Assembly (NCBI GenBank): GCA_905477565.1
Contig: CAJQGO010000023.1
Span: 1 to 5,538, forward strand
Direction: 5' to 3'
From: an uncultured Planctomycetota bacterium
GTDB taxonomy: Bacteria > Planctomycetota > Planctomycetia > Pirellulales > UBA1268
DNA: 5,538 bases
The position numbers and the translations under genes were made by a program. The notes beneath the pieces are model-generated. The model searched no databases, was not told the DNA's origin, and saw only the letters and a program-made list of their open reading frames with translations. Below, in pieces: positions 1 through 5,538 of the stretch; positions within the stretch are counted from its first letter, which is position 1, and every line of letters starts with the position of its first letter.

Positions 1-1565
1 ACGCTGGGAAAGACGGCCAGAAAGCAGGGTGGCTGTATCAACTGTACGAGCCGCATGAAAAAAAATGGGTGATGCGGATTGAAAAAGCTGCCGGATTACC
101 AGTGAAGGAACTAGTTGATGCGACACGGCCTGTAGGAGAGTGGAACCACCTTTACCTTCGGGTGACACCAGGATCATCCGAAGTTTGTCTCAATGGAGTG
201 AGTTACTACAAGTTTGTGATTGGAAGTGATGATTGGAATAAACGTGTAGCAAAGAGCAAATTTTCGAAATTCGAACAGTTTGGTCGGGCTGGAGACGGTC
301 ACATATGTTTCCAGGATCACGGTGATGAGGTTGCTTTTCGATCGATTAAAGTCCGTCGATTACCAGATGGAAAACTCCCACAAGAACCAGCAGATGGAAC
401 ACTCACTATTAAGGCGGTGCCAGCATTCCCAGGCCTTGTTTGGGATGGTTGGTCACCAGTATCTGATGATGGAAAACCGGTGCCGCCACTCCGTCCGTTG
501 ACGGTGACTCATGCAGGCGATGGATCGGGGAGGCGTTTTATTGTGGAACAGACCGGTCGAATTTATGTGATTGAAAAAGATGGCCGGAAGGCAAAAATCT
601 TTCTTGATATTCGTGACATCACTCGTCCGTGGAAAAAGTCGAACGAAGAAGGTCTCCTTGGGCTTGCCTTTCATCCACGTTTTTCGGAGACAGGTGAATT
701 TTTTCTCTGCTACAGTCCGGTGGATGCACCACAATCCGAACGGATTTCACGATTTCATGTATCTGCTGAGGACCCCAGTAAAGCTGATGAGAACAGTGAG
801 GAGATTGTGCTTCAATTTGACCAACCATTCCCAAATCATAATGGTGGTTCGATAGCCTTCGGTCCGGATGGTTTTCTTTACATTGGTCTTGGGGATGGCG
901 GTAGCCGTAATGATCCTTTTGACAATGCTCAAAATCTCAGTGTCTTACTCGGGAAAATTCTTCGCATTGACATCGATCAGGATGGTGCTGAAACAGCCTA
1001 TGCTGTTCCCTCGGATAATCCTTTTCTCAATATGGATGGGGTGCGGCCAGAAATCTGGGCTTATGGTTTTCGCAATCCGTGGCAACTTGCCTTTGATAAC
1101 AAGACGGGTGCTCTCTGGATGGCAGATGTTGGGCAGGACCTCCAAGAAGAAATCAATCTTGTTGAAAAAGGAGGGAACTACGGCTGGAGACGAAGGGAAG
1201 GGAGTTACCCTTTTGGGAATGTTTCATCCGATGTCGCATCCATTGACCCTCTTTGGGAATACGATCATCAGGTTGGGAAATCAATTACCGGTGGTCCTGT
1301 CGTTCGAGGAGGTACCATTTCGGAAATCGAAGGTTGCTACCTGTACGGAGACTTTGTTTCAGGCCGGCTATGGGCTCTAGGAGTAGAGGATGCAAACGAT
1401 CCCTCAACAATTTCAAACCAATTAATTCCATGGAATGGTCTGCCGATATTTGGTTTCGGTCAGGATCAGGATGGTGCTGTTTATGTATTGACATCGTCAA
1501 ATACCGGACAAGGTATTTATCGACTTCAACAGCACAGCAAAAAATCTGCTTTGCCGCCTAACTAA
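1..1565 (+). CDS. DUF1080 domain fused to PQQ-type glucose/sorbosone dehydrogenase (5' partial)
   Basis: The reading frame (first full codon at base 3) is open to the left edge, so the gene starts outside the window; the GTG/ATG at 69/72 fall inside a conserved domain and are not the start. In the 520 visible residues, about 1-120 are the C-terminal part of a DUF1080 (3-keto-disaccharide hydrolase-like, jelly-roll) domain: the GEWNHLYLRV strand, a CLNGV strand, the SKF segment, and the closing GHICFQDHGDEVAFRSIKV block. After a linker (121-140), residues 140-508 form a glucose/sorbosone dehydrogenase beta-propeller, with GLLGLAFHPRF (217-227), NHNGGSIAFGPDG (278-290), YIGLGDGG (293-300), GKILRIDID (317-325), YGFRNPWQLAFD (354-365) and GGNYGWRRREG (390-400). 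By analogy with soluble PQQ glucose dehydrogenase, H279 would be the catalytic base and R357/N358 would contact PQQ. Such proteins usually oxidise sugars outside the cytoplasm. Substrate and cofactor are inferred. The TAA stop overlaps the stop of the opposing gene. Confidence 0.93.
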   Translation, partial: AGKDGQKAGWLYQLYEPHEKKWVMRIEKAAGLPVKELVDATRPVGEWNHLYLRVTPGSSEVCLNGVSYYKFVIGSDDWNKRVAKSKFSKFEQFGRAGDGHICFQDHGDEVAFRSIKVRRLPDGKLPQEPADGTLTIKAVPAFPGLVWDGWSPVSDDGKPVPPLRPLTVTHAGDGSGRRFIVEQTGRIYVIEKDGRKAKIFLDIRDITRPWKKSNEEGLLGLAFHPRFSETGEFFLCYSPVDAPQSERISRFHVSAEDPSKADENSEEIVLQFDQPFPNHNGGSIAFGPDGFLYIGLGDGGSRNDPFDNAQNLSVLLGKILRIDIDQDGAETAYAVPSDNPFLNMDGVRPEIWAYGFRNPWQLAFDNKTGALWMADVGQDLQEEINLVEKGGNYGWRRREGSYPFGNVSSDVASIDPLWEYDHQVGKSITGGPVVRGGTISEIEGCYLYGDFVSGRLWALGVEDANDPSTISNQLIPWNGLPIFGFGQDQDGAVYVLTSSNTGQGIYRLQQHSKKSALPPN

Positions 1566-2479
1566 TGGTGTATTTCTGCTGGCATTGACGCAGTAATTGG
1601 TGAACGGACTTCACGTGCAGTGAATGCTGCCCAGACAGGATTGTGGTCAGAGACCTCGAGTGCCTGTTTCAGACTCAGGCCATACGTGTCTTGTAAATCC
1701 AGAACACCCCAACGACCTGTATATTCACCAGTCGTTGTTCGCTGAAAGATAAGATTGTCGTAGGTTTTTGTACGGCGTGTATTTGTTGTTGTGCCAGAAA
1801 CGGCCCACGTGATGTTATCCAATGTACCAAGTCGATCGAACTGCTTTGGTGCAGCATTGAGGTCTCCAAGCAGTATGATGTCATCTTCATCAGGACGTGC
1901 CGCCTTCAGTGCGAGAAATGCATCAGCCAGCGCATCAACCTCCTCTGGTACTTCATCGGGGTCCGTATGGATATTGATCATCCAGAAAGAAAAACTTTGT
2001 TCTGGTGGAACCATGCGCGATCGGAAACGCACAAAGAAAGGTGGTCTGTGAAGTCGATCTCCAGGGTCATGCATTGTGCCAACCGATGTCGTATCGACTT
2101 CAATACGACGTGTGTCATAAAGGAAGGTGTACTGTTCCTTACTGACTGTTCGACCAAGTCGTGGTCCAATCACATATTGATAGCTGCTTCCATCTGCGTT
2201 CACGTGTTTGACAAAACTCGGGATGATATCATTTGATTTTGCCCGGACTTCTTGAATAGCAACGACGTCAAAATTTCGAATGACTTGTGCCAAGGTATCG
2301 ACAACATGCGACTTGGCCATTTTTGATGTTCCAAAGACTTGGATATTGAAGCTTGCGATCCGAACATGTTCCGCTGACCGTTGTTCGAGGCCAGCACCGC
2401 TCGCGCAGATAGTCAGACTGTTTATACATACAGCAGCAAATACTGCCAGAAGCCACGCATTTCGGTTTTGGATCGCCAC
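1562..2479 (-). CDS. secreted DNase I-like endonuclease/exonuclease/phosphatase family protein
   Basis: This is a complete EEP-fold enzyme of 305 residues, numbered from GTG 2479. Every DNase I landmark is present: N45 in RIASFNIQ, E77 in AIQEVR, E115 in SKEQYTFLYD, H171 in INIHTDPDE, D206/N208 in LLGDLNAAP, D241/N242 in TYDNLIF, and D278/H279 in the terminal SDHNPVW. In DNase I these bind Mg2+ and cleave phosphodiesters. The EQYxFLYD motif points to the DNase I branch rather than exonuclease III or inositol phosphatases, but the true substrate (DNA, RNA or a phosphoester) is inferred. A hydrophobic stretch at about 10-25, followed by small residues, looks like a signal peptide, so export is likely. 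The only cysteines are in that leader (C18, C25), so the mature enzyme would lack the disulfides of animal DNase I. I prefer GTG 2479 because a strong GGGAGGG lies 8 nt upstream; ATG 2497 would add six residues and has no clear RBS. An in-frame stop lies just upstream of 2497. Confidence 0.9.
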   Translation of the reverse strand: MAIQNRNAWLLAVFAAVCINSLTICASGAGLEQRSAEHVRIASFNIQVFGTSKMAKSHVVDTLAQVIRNFDVVAIQEVRAKSNDIIPSFVKHVNADGSSYQYVIGPRLGRTVSKEQYTFLYDTRRIEVDTTSVGTMHDPGDRLHRPPFFVRFRSRMVPPEQSFSFWMINIHTDPDEVPEEVDALADAFLALKAARPDEDDIILLGDLNAAPKQFDRLGTLDNITWAVSGTTTNTRRTKTYDNLIFQRTTTGEYTGRWGVLDLQDTYGLSLKQALEVSDHNPVWAAFTAREVRSPITASMPAEIHH

Positions 2480-2486
2480 AGCACCG

Positions 2487-2493
2487 CCCTCCC
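2487..2493 (-). promoter_or_regulatory. Shine-Dalgarno site that favours GTG 2479 as the nuclease start
   Basis: On the minus strand the bases read GGGAGGG, with the GGAGG core ending 8 nt before GTG at 2479. The alternative ATG at 2497 lies upstream of this site and is preceded only by a weak GATAG. The site is also coding if ATG 2497 is used (Arg-Glu-Gly-Gly), so a chance match is possible. Many planctomycete genes lack such sites, which weakens the argument somewhat. Confidence 0.5.
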
Positions 2494-2616
2494 GCATCTG
2501 CTATCGGCAGCCATGGCATCCCTACTCAGAGAAGTCTGTGGTGATCACTATTCCTTGCCAAACGATGAGTTACAGGAAATTGGTGAGGAAATAGGGAAAA
2601 CAGGGTGAAGTGTGGG

Positions 2617-2622
2617 TATGAT
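2617..2622 (+). promoter_or_regulatory. possible -10 box for the ThuA-like gene in the divergent spacer
   Basis: TATGAT matches the sigma-70 -10 consensus at five of six positions and would place the transcript start about 30 bases before ATG 2660. No good -35 hexamer is seen 16-18 bases upstream (the bases there are purine-rich), and the TG of an extended -10 is one base out of place. The complementary strand also reads TATCAT here, so either divergent gene could use it. The roughly 180 bp spacer between the two divergent starts (2480-2659) must hold both promoters; I see no clear operator in it. The 8 bp palindrome GTGATCAC at 2541-2548 is short enough to be chance. Confidence 0.2.
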
Positions 2623-2647
2623 AGAGCCTTCTCAGTTTCCCTTTTCC

Positions 2648-2653
2648 GGAGAG
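2648..2653 (+). promoter_or_regulatory. Shine-Dalgarno site that sets the ThuA-like start at 2660
   Basis: GGAGAG has its GGAG core ending 8 nt before ATG 2660. This ATG directly begins a signal peptide. The longer in-frame option, GTG 2612 (with ATG 2618 just after it), would put 16 polar, non-conserved residues ahead of the leader and has no comparable site. Confidence 0.6.
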
Positions 2654-2659
2654 TTTTCC

Positions 2660-3541
2660 ATGCGTTTTTCATTCATGCGACTGATGATTCTTGTTTCCCT
2701 TTGTTTAATAACGCCTCACCATCGTTGTTTGGTTCAAACGGTTGAAGCAGCTGCAGTGGAGCCGCTGAAAGTCTTGATCGTTGCGGGCGGCTGCTGTCAT
2801 GACTACGCCACACAGACCAAACTGTTAAAGAAGGGAATAGAAGAACGAATCAATGCCTCTGTCGAGGTTATTTACAACCCAGATACTTCGACTGAAGCAC
2901 GTTTTGAAATCTATGAATCAGATGGTTGGGCTCGTGATTTCGATGTCGTCATTCATGATGAGTGCAGTGCAAATGTAAGCGAGCGACCATATGTCGACCG
3001 AATTCTCAACGCACATCGTAATGGAGTGCCTGCAGTGAATCTTCATTGCGCAATGCACTCCTACCGGTGGGGAAACTTTCAGGAACCGGTAGCAGATGGT
3101 GCAGATAACAGCGGCTGGTACGAGATGATTGGTCTTCAGTCATCCCGCCATGGTCCACAATCACCAATTGATGTGACCTATTCAGATCATGTCATTGCGA
3201 AGGGATTGTCGTCCTGGAAAACAATCAATGAAGAACTCTATAACAATGTTCGTGTCTACGACACTTCTCATATAGTTGCATCTGGTAAGCAGATGCAGAT
3301 GCCGAAGAAAAAGAAAAACAAACCGGCTAACCCAGATGCCAAGCCCACTGAGGTAGAGGCAGTCGTTGCCTGGACCAATGAATTTGGCCCAAAGAAAACA
3401 AGAATTTTCAGTACATCACTCGGTCATAATAACGACACGGTTGGTGATGACCGATATCTTGATCTGATTTGCCGTGGCCTTCTTTGGAGCACCCACAAAC
3501 TGACAGATTCTGGGAAGCCGTCGGTGGGTTACGGCAAATAA
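2660..3541 (+). CDS. secreted ThuA-like domain protein
   Basis: This is a 293-residue protein made almost entirely of one ThuA-like domain (class I glutamine amidotransferase-like fold). Residues 1-31 form a signal peptide with a basic start, a hydrophobic core (MILVSLCLIT) and a possible cleavage after VEAAA, so the product should be exported. Family marks are KVLIVAGGCCHDY (37-49), the DVVIHDECSA segment (95-104), AVNLHCAMHSYR (125-136), QSSRHGPQSPIDVT (160-173), TSLGHNNDTVGDDRYLDL (252-269) and GLLWSTHKL (273-281). ThuA was named for trehalose/disaccharide use in rhizobia, where it acts with the dehydrogenase ThuB on 3-keto-sugars. The activity of planctomycete secreted versions is not established, so a sugar role is inferred. 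A lysine-rich, low-complexity insert (about 214-232, with KKKK) sits in a loop before the final conserved strands. The gene is divergent from the nuclease and points towards the sulfatase 208 bp away, too far to assume one operon. The start at ATG 2660 is chosen for its RBS and leader. Confidence 0.9.
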   Translation: MRFSFMRLMILVSLCLITPHHRCLVQTVEAAAVEPLKVLIVAGGCCHDYATQTKLLKKGIEERINASVEVIYNPDTSTEARFEIYESDGWARDFDVVIHDECSANVSERPYVDRILNAHRNGVPAVNLHCAMHSYRWGNFQEPVADGADNSGWYEMIGLQSSRHGPQSPIDVTYSDHVIAKGLSSWKTINEELYNNVRVYDTSHIVASGKQMQMPKKKKNKPANPDAKPTEVEAVVAWTNEFGPKKTRIFSTSLGHNNDTVGDDRYLDLICRGLLWSTHKLTDSGKPSVGYGK

Positions 3542-3693
3542 TTCTCAGAAATATCCTTCTGGCGAGCGTGGCGGTACGTTGCTGCGCTGTGGAATAATAC
3601 AGCAAAAAGTAGAAATCGCTTTATGTAGGGCGACGTATGGGTAACAGAGGGGCATCACGGTATGCATGCTCAAAATGAGGCATTCAATGATTT

Positions 3694-3707
3694 TACGTTT
3701 ATACGTA
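3694..3707. repeat. short perfect inverted repeat upstream of the sulfatase (TACGT-TTAT-ACGTA)
   Basis: Five-base arms flank a four-base centre, 43 bases before the preferred sulfatase start. The tetramer ACGT occurs five times in the 208 bp spacer (near 3572, 3635, 3695, 3703 and 3716). This could be an operator or part of a promoter region, since the site lies where a regulator would bind, but no confident -35/-10 pair is visible. The arms are short enough for chance. I see no terminator for the ThuA-like gene in the spacer and no supportable gene in it. Confidence 0.3.
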
Positions 3708-3749
3708 TCGTGAAAACGTCCTAGCTTCCAGCTGAGAGTGTTGCATCGC

Positions 3750-5321
3750 ATGAGAGCATTTATTTATTTACGACTCCTTTTCGCAACCACAGGAATTGTC
3801 TTCGCTCCGTCTGTGGGTGCAGAGATCACTCCTGTGCCGAATTCGGTTGTTGCAAGAAAGAACGAAGGAGCGCAACCTCGGAATGTGGTTTTCATTCTTT
3901 CTGATGACCATCGCTATGACGCAATGAGCTTTATGGGCCATCCCTTTGCAAAAACACCACATATGGATGCGATGGTGAAAGTAGGAGCCCATCTCAAAAA
4001 TGCATATGTGACGACGTCTTTGTGCTCGCCAAGCCGAGCTTCAATTCTGACAGGCCTCTATACATTTCGTCATCGAGTGATCGACAACCAAAGACCAGTG
4101 CCCGAAGGCACGCTATTCTTTCCACAGTATCTCCAGAACGCAGGATACAAGACAGGGTTTATTGGGAAGTGGCATATGGGCCATGCGAGTGATGATCACC
4201 GACCGGGCTTTGACTATTGGTTCAGCTTCAAAGGTCAGGGTAAGTATTACCCACCCAATGATAGCTATAGGATTAATGACAACGGGAAGCGGGTGCCACA
4301 AGACGGCTATATCACAACGCTCTTGACGAGGAAAGCAGTTGACTTTCTCAAGGAAACAGATCGTGACACACCATTTTTTTTATATCTGTCGCATAAGGCA
4401 GTTCATGGACCTTTTACTCCTGAGCCACTGTACAAGGGAACGCTTTCGGATCAGCCGTTTACGCTTCCTCTATCAAGTGAGCGTCTGATAAATAACCAAC
4501 TCAATCGCCCGCGCTGGCTTCTTGATCAGCGCAATAGTTGGCACGGCATGGATTTTCCACTTCACACAGTAAACAGTGTCGAATCATTTTATAAAAGCTA
4601 TTGTGAAGCGCTCCGTTCTGTGGACGACAGTATTGGTGTCGTTGTGCAGCAGTTGAAAAAAATGGGTATCCATGATGAAACACTGGTCATTTATATGGGT
4701 GACAATGGCTATATGTTTGGTGAACATGGCTTAATAGATAAACGCGTAGCCTACGAAACATCGAGTCGCGTACCACTCCTTATGCAATGTCCAGAGCTCA
4801 TTGAAGGTGGTACAGTTGTCGATGAAGTGGTGGCAAATATTGATATAGCCCCAACAATCATGCAGGCAATGGGGCTGAAGACACCACCGCATATGGATGG
4901 ACAGAGTTTCCTGCCACTTGCCCGCGGCCAGACAATTCCTTGGCGGGACTACTTTCTATACGCCTACTATTGGGAACAAAACTATCCACAGACTCCAACG
5001 CATTTTTCGCTGCGAGGTGATCAGTACAAGTACACAACATATTATGGTTTATGGGACACCGATGAACTCTTCGACATCAAGAATGATCCGGAAGAACAAA
5101 ATAATCTTATTCATGATCTGGCATTTCAGGACATGAAACAGCACATGCAAAACCAGCTCTACACAATGATGGAAGAACTTGGTGGTATGGAAATTCCCTT
5201 AAACCGACCAAAGGGACAACGTAAAACAGAACGTCTTCGGAGTCAGGGTGGCGAGAAGGCGGCAGATTTCCCTGAAGCCTTTCTCGTTGATGAAGCGCTC
5301 CGTAAAGAGTTGCGGGAGTGA
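3750..5321 (+). CDS. secreted type I (formylglycine-dependent) sulfatase
   Basis: This 523-residue protein, a usual length for the family, hydrolyses sulfate esters, probably on a carbohydrate. Residues 1-24 are a signal peptide ending in SVGA before EITPV, so it acts outside the cytoplasm. All S1-family active-site residues are present: D52/D53 in ILSDDH; C92 and R96 in LCSPSRASILTG, where C92 would be converted to formylglycine by a separate FGE enzyme; K140/H142 in GKWHMG; H219 in KAVHGPF; D318/N319 in MGDNGYMFGEHG; and K331 in IDKR. The smaller C-terminal subdomain carries TDELFDIKNDPEEQNNL (437-453). A charged tail (about 485-523) containing ADFPEAFLVDE follows. The sulfate-bearing substrate cannot be read from sequence. 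ATG 3750 is chosen because it begins the leader directly; in-frame GTG 3738 and TTG 3741 would add up to four residues, and a weak GAGAG lies nearby. No SusC/SusD, permease or FGE gene is in the window. Confidence 0.95.
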   Translation: MRAFIYLRLLFATTGIVFAPSVGAEITPVPNSVVARKNEGAQPRNVVFILSDDHRYDAMSFMGHPFAKTPHMDAMVKVGAHLKNAYVTTSLCSPSRASILTGLYTFRHRVIDNQRPVPEGTLFFPQYLQNAGYKTGFIGKWHMGHASDDHRPGFDYWFSFKGQGKYYPPNDSYRINDNGKRVPQDGYITTLLTRKAVDFLKETDRDTPFFLYLSHKAVHGPFTPEPLYKGTLSDQPFTLPLSSERLINNQLNRPRWLLDQRNSWHGMDFPLHTVNSVESFYKSYCEALRSVDDSIGVVVQQLKKMGIHDETLVIYMGDNGYMFGEHGLIDKRVAYETSSRVPLLMQCPELIEGGTVVDEVVANIDIAPTIMQAMGLKTPPHMDGQSFLPLARGQTIPWRDYFLYAYYWEQNYPQTPTHFSLRGDQYKYTTYYGLWDTDELFDIKNDPEEQNNLIHDLAFQDMKQHMQNQLYTMMEELGGMEIPLNRPKGQRKTERLRSQGGEKAADFPEAFLVDEALRKELRE

Positions 5322-5335
5322 GTCACAAGTCAGAC

Positions 5336-5360
5336 CAACCAAAATCAAGATTTTGTGTTG
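5336..5360 (+). terminator. hairpin shortly after the sulfatase stop, possible transcript end
   Basis: CAACCAAAATC (5336-5346) pairs with GATTTTG-T-GTTG (5349-5360), giving up to eleven base pairs around a very tight centre, with one bulged T. In practice the innermost pair would open to make the loop. It begins 15 bases after the TGA. The stem is A/T-rich and no run of T follows (TACCC instead), so it is not a textbook intrinsic terminator. It could slow 3' exonucleases or be chance. Confidence 0.3.
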
Positions 5361-5438
5361 TACCCAACTCTTCAGCTCTTCAGGCAGCAGGTCACTTGAT
5401 CGTCAGTCATCCTCACAATGTGAGAGAGTTGAAGGTAC
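5360..5438. repeat. longer imperfect inverted repeat with a nested hairpin and a tandem 8-mer
   Basis: GTACCCAACTCT (5360-5371) is complementary to AGAGTTG-AA-GGTAC (5425-5438): twelve base pairs with a two-base bulge around a 53-base loop. A second perfect hairpin, CTCAC-AAT-GTGAG (5412-5424), lies inside the loop and directly abuts the 3' arm, so the two helices could stack. CTCTTCAG occurs twice in tandem (5368-5383), starting inside the 5' arm. This may be a structured 3' UTR, a small RNA or a regulatory region for a gene to the right. No known RNA family was recognised. Confidence 0.3.
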
Positions 5439-5490
5439 CGAGTGTCGTTCATGCAGAAATAAGATACTTCGTTGAGAAGAGAGTTTTGTT

Positions 5491-5508
5491 TTCGTTCATA
5501 AAAACGAA
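5491..5508. repeat. inverted repeat TTCGTT-CATAAA-AACGAA near the right edge
   Basis: Perfect six-base arms surround a six-base loop. No T-run follows on either strand, so a terminator is unlikely. It lies in a T/A-rich stretch that could be upstream of a gene beyond the window, and an operator is possible. The 217 bases after the sulfatase contain no open frame I can support. Confidence 0.25.
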
Positions 5509-5538
5509 GCGGTTGGTGAACTGGGCAGTCTTTTCCGA

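Noticed and set aside
69..74. GTG/ATG pair as the start of the DUF1080-dehydrogenase gene
   Set aside because: The frame is open to the left edge and the residues before it (a WLYQLYEP segment and following) fit the DUF1080 domain, so the true start is outside the window.
868..1380. Open frame of 170 codons on the plus strand inside the dehydrogenase gene
   Set aside because: It is an out-of-frame shadow of a strongly conserved propeller. Its translation has no domain and an unnatural composition.
1488..1493. TTGACA as a -35 promoter element
   Set aside because: It encodes conserved propeller residues near the end of the dehydrogenase gene and faces a convergent gene, so no downstream plus-strand gene would use it.
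2541..2548. GTGATCAC palindrome as an operator in the divergent spacer
   Set aside because: It is only eight bases with imperfect flanks, and chance is a sufficient explanation.
2381..2608. Open frame of 75 codons on the plus strand spanning the nuclease N-terminus and the divergent spacer
   Set aside because: It is mostly antisense to the nuclease, its product has no recognisable motif, and it looks like a chance frame.
2612..2659. N-terminal extension of the ThuA-like protein from GTG 2612
   Set aside because: It adds polar residues before an obvious signal peptide, lacks a good RBS, and would bury the only -10-like element in coding sequence. ATG 2660 has GGAGAG at good spacing.
5248..5475. 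Open frame of 75 codons overlapping the end of the sulfatase and running into the 3' spacer
   Set aside because: It starts inside the sulfatase in another frame, has no RBS or recognisable motif, and is rich in serine, arginine and cysteine, as chance frames often are.
5472..5500. TTGAGA and TTCATA as a promoter for a gene to the right
   Set aside because: The -10 match is poor and the target gene is not in the window.
1..5538. CRISPR array, IS element, tRNA or phage-related genes
   Set aside because: No regularly spaced repeats, terminal inverted repeats with a transposase, cloverleaf or phage motifs were seen on either strand.

Overview
The window reads as a piece of a bacterial chromosome from the Planctomycetota, or a close relative such as Verrucomicrobiota. 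This is an inference from gene content. It holds a DUF1080 domain fused to a PQQ-type sugar dehydrogenase, a secreted ThuA-like protein, and a signal-peptide-bearing Cys-type sulfatase with no SusC/SusD pair, all of which are common in marine planctomycetes. Base composition looks close to balanced and even across the window. I saw no IS element, integrase, CRISPR array, tRNA or rRNA.

Layout: (1) From the left edge to 1565 (+) is the 3' part of a gene whose start lies outside the window. It encodes the C-terminal part of a DUF1080/3-keto-disaccharide hydrolase-like domain followed by a complete glucose/sorbosone dehydrogenase beta-propeller. (2) 1562-2479 (-) is a secreted DNase I-like endonuclease/exonuclease/phosphatase (EEP) protein. 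It converges on gene 1, and the two stop codons overlap in the four bases CTAA. (3) A divergent spacer of about 180 bp separates it from 2660-3541 (+), a secreted ThuA-like protein. (4) After a 208 bp spacer comes 3750-5321 (+), a secreted type I sulfatase with all the usual active-site residues. (5) 5322-5538 has no gene I can support. It contains several inverted repeats that may be a transcript-end structure, and the next gene lies beyond the window.

How the genes may work together: gene 1 (oxidising enzyme plus DUF1080), the ThuA-like protein and the sulfatase all fit extracytoplasmic breakdown of carbohydrate, possibly sulfated glycans. DUF1080 and ThuA families are both linked to 3-keto-sugar chemistry, which makes a shared oxidative route conceivable, but no substrate can be read from the sequence. 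The EEP nuclease has its own strand and promoter region and may be unrelated, or may scavenge phosphate or nucleotides from extracellular nucleic acid. Three of the genes have predicted signal peptides. For the first, the N-terminus is missing.

Most of the window is ordinary for such a genome. I did not find a convincing new system. The points most worth a second look are the DUF1080-dehydrogenase fusion next to ThuA, the overlapping convergent stops, the start-site question for the nuclease, and the inverted repeats after the sulfatase.
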